Shown in pieces: positions 49,618 to 57,772 of a stretch of DNA of 64,000 nucleotides. Both the position numbers and the translations under genes were made by a program. The stretch is from Microbacterium barkeri (lineage in GTDB: Bacteria > Actinomycetota > Actinomycetes > Actinomycetales > Microbacteriaceae). The notes under the pieces are model-generated. The model was not told the DNA's origin, did no database searches, and saw nothing but the letters and a program-made list of their open reading frames with translations. Each line of letters begins with the position of its first letter. The stretch's first letter is position 1. Location of the stretch: the NCBI RefSeq assembly GCF_027921765.1, contig NZ_BSEJ01000002.1, positions 1-64,000 of the forward strand, read 5' to 3'.

Positions 49618-51092
49618 CCTTCTCCCTCTCCGGCCGCGAGGCCGGTCTCGGTGTCGAGCCCGGCGTCGCGGGCGAGCAGATCGTCGATCGTCTCGCCGCG
49701 CACGATCACGCGGGCGCTCCCCCCGCGGACCGCCACGACGGGCGGACGCGGGACGTGGTTGTAGTTGCTCGCGAGCGGCACGGTGTACGCGCCCGTCGCG
49801 GGGACCGCGAGCAGGTCGCCGGGCGTGACGTCTCCCGGAAGGTACTCGTGGTCGACGACGATGTCGCCCGACTCGCAGTGCATGCCGACGACGCGCACGA
49901 GCGCGGGAGCGTCCATCCCCTCGCGCGATGCGAGCCGCGCCGAGTACTGCGCGCCGTACAGGGCGCCGCGCGCGTTGTCGCTCATGCCGCCGTCGACGCT
50001 CACGTAGACGCGGTCGCGCTCTCCGTCGGGCGTCTGCACGCGGACCGGCTTCACGGTGCCGACCTCGTAGAGCGTGACGCCCGCGGTGCCGATGATGCTG
50101 CGGCCCGGCTCGAAGGCGAGGGTCGGCAGCGGGATGCCGCGCGCGTCGCACTCGTCCGCGACGGCCCCGACGATGCCCTCCGCGAGCTCCTCGATGGGCG
50201 AGGGATCGTCGGCTCGCGTGTAGGCGATCCCGAAGCCCCCGCCGAGGTTGAGCAGCGGGATCTCCCCGCCCGCGAGGAGGCGCTCGTGCAGCTCGACGAG
50301 CCGCGAGGCCGACTCGCGGAAGCCGGCGACGCCGAAGATCTGCGAGCCGATGTGGCAGTGCAGGCCGGCGAAGCGCACGTGCGGCAGCTCGCGGATGCGG
50401 GCCACCGCCTCCTCGGCCGCGCTGAGCGGGAACCCGAACTTCTGGTCCTCGTGCGCCGTCGCGAGGAAGCTGTGCGTCTCGGCGTGCACACCGCTGTTGA
50501 CGCGCACGAGCACGCTCTGCGTGACGTCGAGGCGCTCCGTGATCGCCGCGAGGCGCTCGATCTCGATGAGCGAGTCGACGATGATCGTGCCCACGCCGGC
50601 GGTGACGGCGCGCTCGAGCTCCCAGACCTGCTTGTTGTTGCCGTGGAAGCCGATGTGCGATGGCGCCACGCCGGCGGCGAGGGCGACCGCGAGCTCGCCG
50701 CCCGAGCAGACGTCGATCCGCAGGCCCGCGTCGACCATCCACCGCGCGATCTCGGCGCTCAGGAACGCCTTGCCGGCGTAGTAGACGCGTGCGTCACCGC
50801 CGCGGCGAGCCGCAGCGGACGCGAACGCGTCGCGCGTGCGCACGGCGCGCGAGCGCGCCTCGTCCTCGTCGATCACGACGACCGGGGTCCCGTACTCGCG
50901 TGCGAGCGCCGTGGCGGGCACCCCGCCGATGACGAGCACCCCGTTCGCGTCGCGCGACGCCGATGCCGGCCAGACACCGGGCGCGAGGTCGTTCGGGTCA
51001 GCGGGAGACGTGAGCCATTCGGGCGCGAGGGCGGACGAGGACACGGGGCACCAATCAGTGGATGGGGGTTCGCCGCGGCGCGGGATGGTCAC
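49614..51092 (-). CDS. lysA: Diaminopimelate decarboxylase
   Basis: About 492 residues from GTG 51092, or 476 from GTG 51044; neither has a clear ribosome site. The PLP lysine is in ARVYYAGKAFLSAEI. HIGFHGNNKQVWELE, HCHIGSQIFGVAGFRE, LNLGGGFGIAY and GMHCESGDIV follow, matching LysA. It makes L-lysine from meso-DAP. It heads a lysA-hom-thrC-thrB run that shares aspartate-family intermediates. The MurE-like HHPR motif elsewhere in the window bears on whether DAP or another diamino acid enters the wall. Confidence 0.95.
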   Translation of the reverse strand: MTIPRRGEPPSTDWCPVSSSALAPEWLTSPADPNDLAPGVWPASASRDANGVLVIGGVPATALAREYGTPVVVIDEDEARSRAVRTRDAFASAAARRGGDARVYYAGKAFLSAEIARWMVDAGLRIDVCSGGELAVALAAGVAPSHIGFHGNNKQVWELERAVTAGVGTIIVDSLIEIERLAAITERLDVTQSVLVRVNSGVHAETHSFLATAHEDQKFGFPLSAAEEAVARIRELPHVRFAGLHCHIGSQIFGVAGFRESASRLVELHERLLAGGEIPLLNLGGGFGIAYTRADDPSPIEELAEGIVGAVADECDARGIPLPTLAFEPGRSIIGTAGVTLYEVGTVKPVRVQTPDGERDRVYVSVDGGMSDNARGALYGAQYSARLASREGMDAPALVRVVGMHCESGDIVVDHEYLPGDVTPGDLLAVPATGAYTVPLASNYNHVPRPPVVAVRGGSARVIVRGETIDDLLARDAGLDTETGLAAGEGEG

Positions 51093-51164
51093 GTCGCCGC
51101 GGTGACTGAGAGTCTATGGCACGCCGCGCGCGACCCGTGCCGCGGGACGACGCACGACGACGCA

Positions 51165-51935
51165 TCAGCCGCAGCTCGCCGCGGCGAGGGCGTCGGGGTC
51201 AGAGAGGACGCCGTCGGCGAACGCGAGGCGGACGACGAGATGCTCGTCGTCGATGTCGGCCGCGGTCACCTCGAGGCCGTCGGGGAGCGCATCGGCGCGG
51301 CACAGCGTGAATGGCCGCGCGAGGGCGCTGAGGTCGACCGGCGCGTGCGCGAGCGTGTCCGCGGTCAGCTCGAGGTCGCCGATCGAGATCGCCTCGGGGG
51401 TGAGCACGACGTCGCCGTCCGCCACGCTCGGCACGGCGGTGAACGACAGCGGGATGTCCGCGCCCAGCAGGCTCACGTGCGTCGACAGGCGCGCGGCGGG
51501 CCCGGGGAGCTGCACGGCGACATCCCCCCACGTCGCCCAGCTGCCGCCGACCGCGGCGAGCAGCGCGTCGACATCCGCCGCGTCCATCCGGATGGCGGCG
51601 GTGCCGCCGAGCGCGCTCAGGTCGTCTCCCCGCACGGGCACCCCGTGCGCGCGCACCGCGACGTCGCCGGACAGCCCGCCGACCGCGACGTCGTCGCTCG
51701 CGACGGCGAGGTCGTCGAGCCGGCCCGCGATGAGCTGCGGGATGACGAGCCCGCCGACCCCGACCTCGATGGGCTGGTCGGCCGGCAGCGCGAGCTCCGA
51801 CACGATCACGTCGCGCACCTGCTGCTTCACGAGCTCGCGCGCGACCGCCTCGCCGACGAGGAACGCCGCGACCGCGACGGCGACGATCACGCCGACGGCG
51901 ACGAGCGCCCTCAGCGGACGACGGCGGCGCGCCAC
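51165..51935 (-). CDS. DUF2993 (LmeA-like) membrane-anchored lipid-binding protein
   Basis: 256 residues. A basic N-terminus and one TM/signal helix (about 8-28) precede a long beta-rich domain (about 30-255) of alternating hydrophobic strands (AGRLDDLAVASDDVAV and similar), the DUF2993 pattern. Mycobacterial LmeA of this family is a periplasmic lipid-binding protein tied to lipomannan elongation. The GTG start (51933-51935) is 1 nt before the argS stop, so it is co-transcribed with argS. Confidence 0.82.
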   Translation of the reverse strand: MARRRRPLRALVAVGVIVAVAVAAFLVGEAVARELVKQQVRDVIVSELALPADQPIEVGVGGLVIPQLIAGRLDDLAVASDDVAVGGLSGDVAVRAHGVPVRGDDLSALGGTAAIRMDAADVDALLAAVGGSWATWGDVAVQLPGPAARLSTHVSLLGADIPLSFTAVPSVADGDVVLTPEAISIGDLELTADTLAHAPVDLSALARPFTLCRADALPDGLEVTAADIDDEHLVVRLAFADGVLSDPDALAAASCG

Positions 51936-51936
51936 G

Positions 51937-53604
51937 TCACATCCGCTCGGGCGCGCTCACACCGAGGAGGTCGAGCCCGTTGCGGAGCACCTGGCCGGTC
52001 GCGTCGTTGAGCCACAGGCGCGTGCCGTGCACGGGCTCGACGGGCTCGTCGCCCTTGGGCGTGACGCGGCAGCTGTCGTACCAGCGGTGGTACAGGCCGG
52101 CGAGCTCCTCGAGGTAGCGCGCGATGCGGTGCGGCTCGCGCAGCTCGGCGGCGAACGCCACGACGCGGGGGAACTCCTGGAGGGCGCCGAGCAGCGCGCT
52201 CTCGGTCTCGTGGTCGAGCAGCTCGGGCGCGAACGTCGAGCGGTCGACTCCCGCGTCCACGGCGTTGCGCGCGACGTTCACCGTGCGCGCGTGCGCGTAC
52301 TGCACGTAGAAGACCGGGTTGTCGTTCGTGCGCCTGCGCAGCTGCTCGGGGTCGAGCGCGAGCGGCGAGTCGGCGGGGTACCGCGCGAGCGAGTACCGCA
52401 GCGCGTCCGTGCCGATCCACGAGATGAGGTCGTCCATCTCGATGATGTTGCCCGCGCGCTTGGACAGGCGCGCCCCGTTCACCGAGACGAGCTGCCCGAT
52501 GAGCACCTCGATGTCCTTCTGGGGGTCGTCGCCCGCCGCGCCCGCGAGGGCCTTGAGACGGTGGACGTAGCCGTGGTGGTCGGCGCCGAGCAGGTAGATC
52601 TTGTGCTGATAGCCGCGGTCGGACTTCGAGAGGTAGTACGCCGCGTCGGCAGCGAAGTACGTGTAGATCTCGCTGTCGGAGCGGCGGACGACGCGGTCCT
52701 TGTCGTCGCCGAACGCGGTCGTGCGCACCCAGACGGCACCGCCGTCCTCGAACACGTGTCCCTGCTCGGCCAGGCGGTCGATGGCCTGGTCGATCGCGCT
52801 GGCGCCCTCGGCGCCCTTCTCGTGCAGCGTGCGCTCGCTGAAGAAGACGTCGAAGTGCACGTTGAACGTCTCGAGGGACTGCTTGATCTCCTCGAGCTGG
52901 CGCGCATAGCCGAGCTCGCGGGCGACGGCGAGCTGCGCGTCGTCGTCGAGCTCGAGCAGATCGGGGCGCTGCTCGAGGACGTGCGCAGCGAGATCGGCGA
53001 TGTACTGGCCCGGGTAGCCGCCCTCCGGCGTCGGCTCCCCCTTGGCCGCCGCGAGCACGCTCGCGCCGAACTTGTCCATCTGCGCGCCCGCGTCGTTGAT
53101 GTAGTACTCGCTGACGAGGTCGGCGCCGCTCGCCTTGAGCACGCGCGCGATCGAGTCGCCGAGCGCGGCCCAGCGCGTGTGGCCGATGTGGAGCGGGCCC
53201 GTGGGGTTCGCGCTCACGAACTCGAGGTTGATCGTGTTGCCGACCTGCGTCTCGTTGCGCCCGTATGCGGCGCCCGCGTCGACGATCGTCTTCGCGAGGG
53301 CCCCAGCCGCGGCGGCGTCGAGGCGGATGTTGATGAAGCCGGGGCCCGCGACCTCGACCGACGCGATGCCGTCGACCGAGCCGAGGGCGTCGGCGATCTC
53401 CTGCGCGAGCTCGCGCGGGTTCGCGCCGAGGCGCTTGGCGAGCTTCATGGCGATGTTCGTGGCCCAGTCGCCGTGATCGCGGTTCTTCGGGCGCTCGAAG
53501 ACGACGTCGGCGGCGGCCAGGTCGAGGGACTCCTCGGGGCGGCGACGCTCGGCGATCGGAGAGAGGACGGCGAGCAGGGCGGCGGCGAGGGAATCCGGGT
53601 TCAT
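51937..53604 (-). CDS. argS: Arginyl-tRNA synthetase
   Basis: 555 residues. The HIGH motif is [18 protein letters not shown] (about 135), the KMSKS region is reduced to ARLSKRAGN, and the DALR anticodon-binding domain at the C-terminus ends in [10 protein letters not shown]. It charges tRNA-Arg. TAAACT lies 9 nt before the ATG. It stands at the left end of the canonical argS-lysA-hom block. Confidence 0.96.
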   Translation of the reverse strand: MNPDSLAAALLAVLSPIAERRRPEESLDLAAADVVFERPKNRDHGDWATNIAMKLAKRLGANPRELAQEIADALGSVDGIASVEVAGPGFINIRLDAAAAGALAKTIVDAGAAYGRNETQVGNTINLEFVSANPTGPLHIGHTRWAALGDSIARVLKASGADLVSEYYINDAGAQMDKFGASVLAAAKGEPTPEGGYPGQYIADLAAHVLEQRPDLLELDDDAQLAVARELGYARQLEEIKQSLETFNVHFDVFFSERTLHEKGAEGASAIDQAIDRLAEQGHVFEDGGAVWVRTTAFGDDKDRVVRRSDSEIYTYFAADAAYYLSKSDRGYQHKIYLLGADHHGYVHRLKALAGAAGDDPQKDIEVLIGQLVSVNGARLSKRAGNIIEMDDLISWIGTDALRYSLARYPADSPLALDPEQLRRRTNDNPVFYVQYAHARTVNVARNAVDAGVDRSTFAPELLDHETESALLGALQEFPRVVAFAAELREPHRIARYLEELAGLYHRWYDSCRVTPKGDEPVEPVHGTRLWLNDATGQVLRNGLDLLGVSAPERM

Positions 53605-53651
53605 AGCGTCACAAGTTTATGACGACGCACGGTGTGGCCACGCCGAGTGCT

Positions 53652-53657
53652 TATCCT
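53652..53657 (+). promoter_or_regulatory. -10 box TATCCT of a leaderless promoter
   Basis: TATCCT is followed by 7 nt and the ATG at 53665, with no ribosome-binding site between. Confidence 0.55.
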
Positions 53658-53664
53658 CGTTCGC

Positions 53665-54513
53665 ATGACCGCGGCGCACCCGACCCGCCGGCCCGTCGTG
53701 CTCGCCGCGGCGATCGGCTTCCTCCTGCTCGCCGCCGCCCTCGTGCTCGGGGTCTGGCGGCCCTGGGCGCCGCTTCCCGTGCCCGACGCGGCGGGCGCGT
53801 CCGATCGCGAGGCGGCTTCCGCCGAGAGCACCGCGACGATCGCGCTGCCCGACGACCCGACAGTGCTCGTCTTCGGCGATTCGTGGACCTACGGCTCGGC
53901 GGCGACGACCCCGACGGGCGGGTACGCGTACCGCTTCGGGGAGCTCGAGGGCTGGGAGACCGTCGTCGACGGCGTGCGGGGCAGCGGGTACCTCAAGCCG
54001 GGGATCGACGGCCCGGCCTTCGGCGAGCGCATTGCCGCGCTCGATCCCGCGCTCGATCCGGATCTCGTCATCGTCCAGGGCTCGATCAACGACCGCCGAC
54101 AGGACCTGTCCCGCTACGCGGGCGCGGTGAACGCGGCATGGGACGCGCTCGCGGAGCTCTACCCCGACGCCGCGATCGTCATCCTCGGCCCCGCACCGCA
54201 CATCCTTCCGGTCGAGGACACGACGGCGGAGCTCGACCGCAGGCTCTCGGCGCTCGCGGCGGACCGCGGATGGCCGTACATCTCGCCCGTGCAGGACGAG
54301 TGGATCACGGCCGCCGACTACCTGCGGCTCATCGACACGTCGGAGCGCGGCGCGCGGCACCCCTCCGACGCCGGACACGCCCATCTCGCGGAGCGCCTCG
54401 TCGCGGCCATCGCGGAGATCACGGCCCCCGTGCAGGTCGAGGCCGCGGAGAACCAGCCCGAGCCGGCGCTCCCGGCGGCGCCCGACGTGTACGAGACACC
54501 CTCGCCGCGCTGA
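53665..54513 (+). CDS. Secreted or membrane-anchored SGNH/GDSL hydrolase
   Basis: 282 residues. An N-terminal TM or signal helix is at about 12-32. Block I is VLVFGDSWTYGSA (nucleophile Ser, about 79), block III is VIVQGSINDRRQD (the GxND Asn), and the catalytic DxxH is HPSDAGHAHLAERL near residue 240. The C-terminal 30 residues are Pro/Ala-rich. It would be an extracytoplasmic esterase of unknown substrate. It is the last gene before the tRNA that starts the island-like segment. Confidence 0.87.
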   Translation: MTAAHPTRRPVVLAAAIGFLLLAAALVLGVWRPWAPLPVPDAAGASDREAASAESTATIALPDDPTVLVFGDSWTYGSAATTPTGGYAYRFGELEGWETVVDGVRGSGYLKPGIDGPAFGERIAALDPALDPDLVIVQGSINDRRQDLSRYAGAVNAAWDALAELYPDAAIVILGPAPHILPVEDTTAELDRRLSALAADRGWPYISPVQDEWITAADYLRLIDTSERGARHPSDAGHAHLAERLVAAIAEITAPVQVEAAENQPEPALPAAPDVYETPSPR

Positions 54514-54529
54514 TAAGCTCGATCAGCAC

Positions 54530-54602
54530 GCCTCCGTAGCTCAGGGGATAGAGCGCCGGTTTCCGGTACCGAAGGTCGGGGGTTCGAATCCCTCCGGGGG
54601 CA
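54530..54602 (+). tRNA. tRNA-Arg (anticodon CCG)
   Basis: A 73-nt cloverleaf. Acceptor GCCTCCG pairs with CGGGGGC. The D stem is GCTC/GAGC, the anticodon loop TTCCGGT gives CCG (reads CGG), the T arm is GGGGG-TTCGAAT-CCCTC and the discriminator is A. The T stem and the acceptor each tolerate one G-T pair. CCA is not encoded. The 3' half is overlapped on the other strand by the end of a recombinase fragment, which fits use of this gene as an integration site. Confidence 0.93.
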
Positions 54603-55086
54603 CCCAACGCACAAGGCTCGAACCTTGGCCCGATGAATCAAGGGCTGGGGTTCGGGCCTTGTCGGCGTTCGCGGCCCAGGTGAGCGCGTCGGCGTTGACC
54701 TCGGGATCGAGCAGCATCTCGAAGGGGCGGGCGTTCTCGACGCGGAGCTCGTCGTCCTCCTCGACGTAGACCTTGGTGAAGAACGCCCGATTGCAGAGGC
54801 GGCGGTTGGCGTCGTCGCAGCGGGCGTAGATGTCGGCGCAGTTGCCGAGCAGGTTCAGGGCGTCGTCCAGGTGCGCGCGGGCGTCAGTGTATTCGCCGTG
54901 GTGTGCGTCGAGGCGGCGGGTCACCTGGTCGAGCTCGCCCGTGATGCGGTCTTGCTCTCGTTTGAGGACGGCGAGCGGGATCGCGTCGGCGTAGTGGGCC
55001 TGCATGAGCCGGTCCTGCTCGTGCTCCAGCCGGATCAATCGGCGCGTGCACCGTGCTGGTCCGTGCGAGAACGGGAGCGAAACCGC
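54541..55086 (-). pseudogene. C-terminal remnant of a serine recombinase (integrase)
   Basis: About 165 readable residues. LIRLEHEQDRLMQAHYADAIPL and LKREQDRITGEL form the long coiled-coil tail that follows the zinc ribbon in large serine recombinases, then CNRAFFTKVYVEED. A TAG in frame at 55087-55089 ends the readable part, and the catalytic and zinc-ribbon domains are missing. The final residues read antisense through the tRNA-Arg gene. This is a truncated integrase left at the edge of an integrated element. Confidence 0.8.
54611..54662. terminator. 14-bp hairpin downstream of tRNA-Arg
   Basis: Arms 54611-54624 and 54649-54662 pair in 13 of 14 positions around a 24-nt loop. It could end the tRNA transcript; it also lies in the region expected to hold the attachment-site junction. 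Confidence 0.45.
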
Positions 55087-55210
55087 CTACGGCGTCCTCG
55101 ATCGGGTGCAGCGCGAACCGAGGCACGGTGGTGGACATGATGGGGTCAGCGCACGCGAGCTATCCGCGGGTGGAGGCACACGACGATGGCGCCAGGACGC
55201 ATCGTTGCTC

Positions 55211-56041
55211 CTACGCGGCGAGGTACCGGTACCGCCGGGCTGCTAGGGGGAGGAACACGGCGATGAGGATGAGGGGCCAGGCGATGGCGAGGAGTGTCGC
55301 GTTCTCGGCGGCCCATGATGTCGATGTCGTGATGCCGGGATTACCGAAGAGTTCGCGCGTGGCAGTGACTGTGGCGGAAAGTGGGTTCCACTCGGCGATG
55401 ACCCCGAGCCAGGCCGGCATCTGGGCAGGGAGGACGAAGACGTTGGAGATCATCGTCAGCGGGTAGATGGGCGCGAGGGCGACGCTCGCGAGGTCTGGCG
55501 ACCGCAGCGCGAGGCCGAGGTAGATGCCGACCCACGCGAGCGCGTAGCGGAGAAGCAGCAGGAGCCCGATCGCCGCGAGGGTCTGCCATACGGTTCCGTT
55601 GGCGCGCCAGCCGACCAGCAGTCCGCAGGCGAGCAGGGCGATCAGTTCGAGGACGGATGCCGCAAGGTCGGCGAGGCTTCGGCCGGTGACGACGGCGGCG
55701 CCCGACATGGGAATCGTGCGAAACCTATCCGTGATGCCCTTGGCGGTGTCTGTGGTGACGGAGATGACGGTCTGGGCCATGCCGAGCGCCATCGTCATCA
55801 CGAACAGCCCTGGCATCAGGAACTCGCGGTAGTTGCCGCCGTCGGGCAGCGTGATTGCGCTCCCGAACACGTACCCGAACATGATCACCATGACGATCGG
55901 GAAGAGGAGGTTGCCAACAAGTCGTGACGGTTGCTGGCGAAAGTGGGTGAGGTATCTGCGGGCGACGATCAGGCTGTCGTGCAGAGCCCACCGCGACGGC
56001 GAGCAGGGGGCCGTTGCGGTGAGGGGGGCGAGCGAGGTCAT
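55211..56041 (-). CDS. ABC-2 type transporter permease (DrrB-like)
   Basis: 276 residues with six TM helices. FLMPGLFVMTMALGMAQTVISVTTD and KGITDRFRTIPMSGAAVVTGR are the ABC-2 DrrB/NodJ signature. It pairs with the ATPase directly upstream (ATGA overlap). DrrAB-like pairs export drugs, lipids or peptides. It is the last gene of the HTH-MoxR-DUF2201-repeat protein operon. Confidence 0.9.
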   Translation of the reverse strand: MTSLAPLTATAPCSPSRWALHDSLIVARRYLTHFRQQPSRLVGNLLFPIVMVIMFGYVFGSAITLPDGGNYREFLMPGLFVMTMALGMAQTVISVTTDTAKGITDRFRTIPMSGAAVVTGRSLADLAASVLELIALLACGLLVGWRANGTVWQTLAAIGLLLLLRYALAWVGIYLGLALRSPDLASVALAPIYPLTMISNVFVLPAQMPAWLGVIAEWNPLSATVTATRELFGNPGITTSTSWAAENATLLAIAWPLILIAVFLPLAARRYRYLAA

Positions 56042-56985
56042 GCTGTCTTCTCCTCCCGATCGGTGAGCTTGATGAACACGTCGTCGAGGGTCGGCTGGCG
56101 CAGGGCGACGTCTTCGGGGTCGATGCCTGCCTCGTGGAGTTGCCGCATGGTGGTGCTCAGGCTGTGGAACCGTTCGGGAGCGGGCGCGCTGACGCGGCGA
56201 CGGTGGAGGTCGATGCCGGGGTCAGTGCCGGTCGCGGCGGCGACGATGCGTGCGGCCGCATTCGTCTGTTCCTCGTCGCGGAGTGCGAGTTCGATCCGGT
56301 CACCCCCGACGCTCTCTTTGAGTTCGCGGGGTGTGCCGCGCGCGATGATCGTCCCGCTGTCGATGACGGCGATCTGGTCGGCGAGGTGATCGGCCTCATC
56401 GAGATACTGAGTCGTCAGTAGAACGGTTGTTCCAGCGGACACGAGTTCTCGGATGTCGGTCCAGACCTCGGCGCGCGTGCGTGGATCGAGACCGGTGGTC
56501 GGCTCGTCGAGGAAGAGCACACGTGGCGCGAGGATGAGGCTGACAGCGAGGTCGAGGCGACGCCGCATCCCGCCGGAGTAGCCGCCTGCGGGTCGGTCGG
56601 CGGCGTCGTGGAGTGCGAACCTGTCGAGCAGTTCGTCTGTTCGCTGGCGCGCCTGTCGTCGGTCGAGGTGGTAGAGCCGGGCGAACATGTCGAGGTTCTG
56701 CCGTCCGGTCAGGATCTCGTCGACGGCCGAGAACTGTCCGGTGAATCCGATCGCGGCACGTACTCGGCCGGCGTCTGTCGTTAGGTCGTGTCCGGCGATG
56801 CTGGCGTTGCCGGAGTCGGCTTTCAGCAGCGTGGCGAGAATGCGCACCGCCGTGGTCTTTCCCGCACCATTGGGGCCGAGCAGCCCGCATACCGTTCCTT
56901 CGTCCACGGAGAGCGTGAATCCGTCGAGCGCCCGTTTCTTTCCGTAGGTTTTGCGGAGGTCGGTGGCGCTGATCATCGCGGTCAT
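56038..56985 (-). CDS. ABC transporter ATPase (DrrA-like)
   Basis: 315 residues. Walker A is GPNGAGKTT (about 40), the signature is YSGGMRRRLDLAVSL, Walker B is VLFLDEPTTGLDP, and the switch His is replaced by TTQYLDEADHLAD, as usual for DrrA. The C-terminal accessory region (about 230-315) is of the DrrA type. The ATG at 56985 is 1 nt after the stop of the repeat protein (TGACATG), and AAGGAA serves as ribosome site within that gene. Confidence 0.93.
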   Translation of the reverse strand: MTAMISATDLRKTYGKKRALDGFTLSVDEGTVCGLLGPNGAGKTTAVRILATLLKADSGNASIAGHDLTTDAGRVRAAIGFTGQFSAVDEILTGRQNLDMFARLYHLDRRQARQRTDELLDRFALHDAADRPAGGYSGGMRRRLDLAVSLILAPRVLFLDEPTTGLDPRTRAEVWTDIRELVSAGTTVLLTTQYLDEADHLADQIAVIDSGTIIARGTPRELKESVGGDRIELALRDEEQTNAAARIVAAATGTDPGIDLHRRRVSAPAPERFHSLSTTMRQLHEAGIDPEDVALRQPTLDDVFIKLTDREEKTA

Positions 56986-56986
56986 G

Positions 56987-57763
56987 TCAGTTCCTTTCTT
57001 CGGGTGGTTTCGGGGCGCTCGGGCCGCTGAGCGCTCGGAGCACGGCGGCGTGTTCGGCGGTTGTGCCGGCGTCGCGGGCGTGACGGGCGTCGTCGGGTGT
57101 GAATCCGGCGACGACCCAGGCAGGGACTTCCGTTCGGGGGATGTCTGCGTCCCACCACTGCCGGAGGAGTTCGAAGCCGTCGTGGCCGGCTTCAGCGAGG
57201 GTTGATGCTTCGGAGGGGGTGAAGCCGATGCTGTGGCACACGGCGGCCTGTGCCGGGTCGAGGCCGGTTCTGGCCCAGGGCACGGCCGTTGCGGCATCGC
57301 GCCATCCGGCGTCGAGGTAAGCGCGTCCGGTCGCGACAGGAACTCCGGAGCGGAGCAGCGCCCGCATGGTCGCGGACTGTTCGCCGGTCAGCGTGTCCGA
57401 CTTGCGAGGGCGGTGTCCGAGCAGGGTCCGCCACCAGCGTCGGGGGCGTGGTCGTTCTCCGGCGAGGTGCCGTTCTGCGGCCTCGGTGTGGCTGTAGCCG
57501 AGTTCATGCCATTGCACGGCGTCGCGGGGTGTCATTCCGGCGCGCAGCAGCGGTTGCACGGTGTAGGGGGTGAGGCCGGCGGTGCGCCAGCCGTACGCGT
57601 CGCCGGGGGTGTAGACGCCACTGCCGCGCCAGCGTTCGGCTGAGCTCAGCAGGAATCCGTTGTCGATCCAGCCGCGTGCTTCGGCCACGGTGAAGCCGCG
57701 CTCGGTCCAACGGTGGAGGTCTTCGGGCTCGGGATCGGGATGGTCGTCGTAGGCGATGGTCAT
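56987..57763 (-). CDS. Unrecognised protein built of 13-14-residue repeats
   Basis: 258 residues. I do not recognise a family. The sequence is almost wholly made of 13-14-residue units with consensus xxWxxxGFTPxxA. Six units (about 16-95, for example ERWRGSGVYTPGDA, YGWRTAGLTPYTV, VQWHELGYSHTEA) and eight units (about 132-240, for example AVPWARTGLDPAQA, AVCHSIGFTPSEA, PAWVVAGFTPDDA) are separated by a basic linker (RPRPRRWWRTLLGHRPRK). No signal or TM helix. ATG 57763 has AAGGAG upstream. It sits between DUF2201 and the ABC ATPase with gaps of 9 and 1 nt. Confidence 0.85.
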   Translation of the reverse strand: MTIAYDDHPDPEPEDLHRWTERGFTVAEARGWIDNGFLLSSAERWRGSGVYTPGDAYGWRTAGLTPYTVQPLLRAGMTPRDAVQWHELGYSHTEAAERHLAGERPRPRRWWRTLLGHRPRKSDTLTGEQSATMRALLRSGVPVATGRAYLDAGWRDAATAVPWARTGLDPAQAAVCHSIGFTPSEASTLAEAGHDGFELLRQWWDADIPRTEVPAWVVAGFTPDDARHARDAGTTAEHAAVLRALSGPSAPKPPEERN

Positions 57764-57772
57764 GGGTGCTCC

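Noticed and set aside
54884..55138. 84-residue minus-strand frame overlapping the recombinase remnant
   Set aside because: Its second half is the out-of-frame reading of the recombinase coiled coil; the first half has no recognisable motif.
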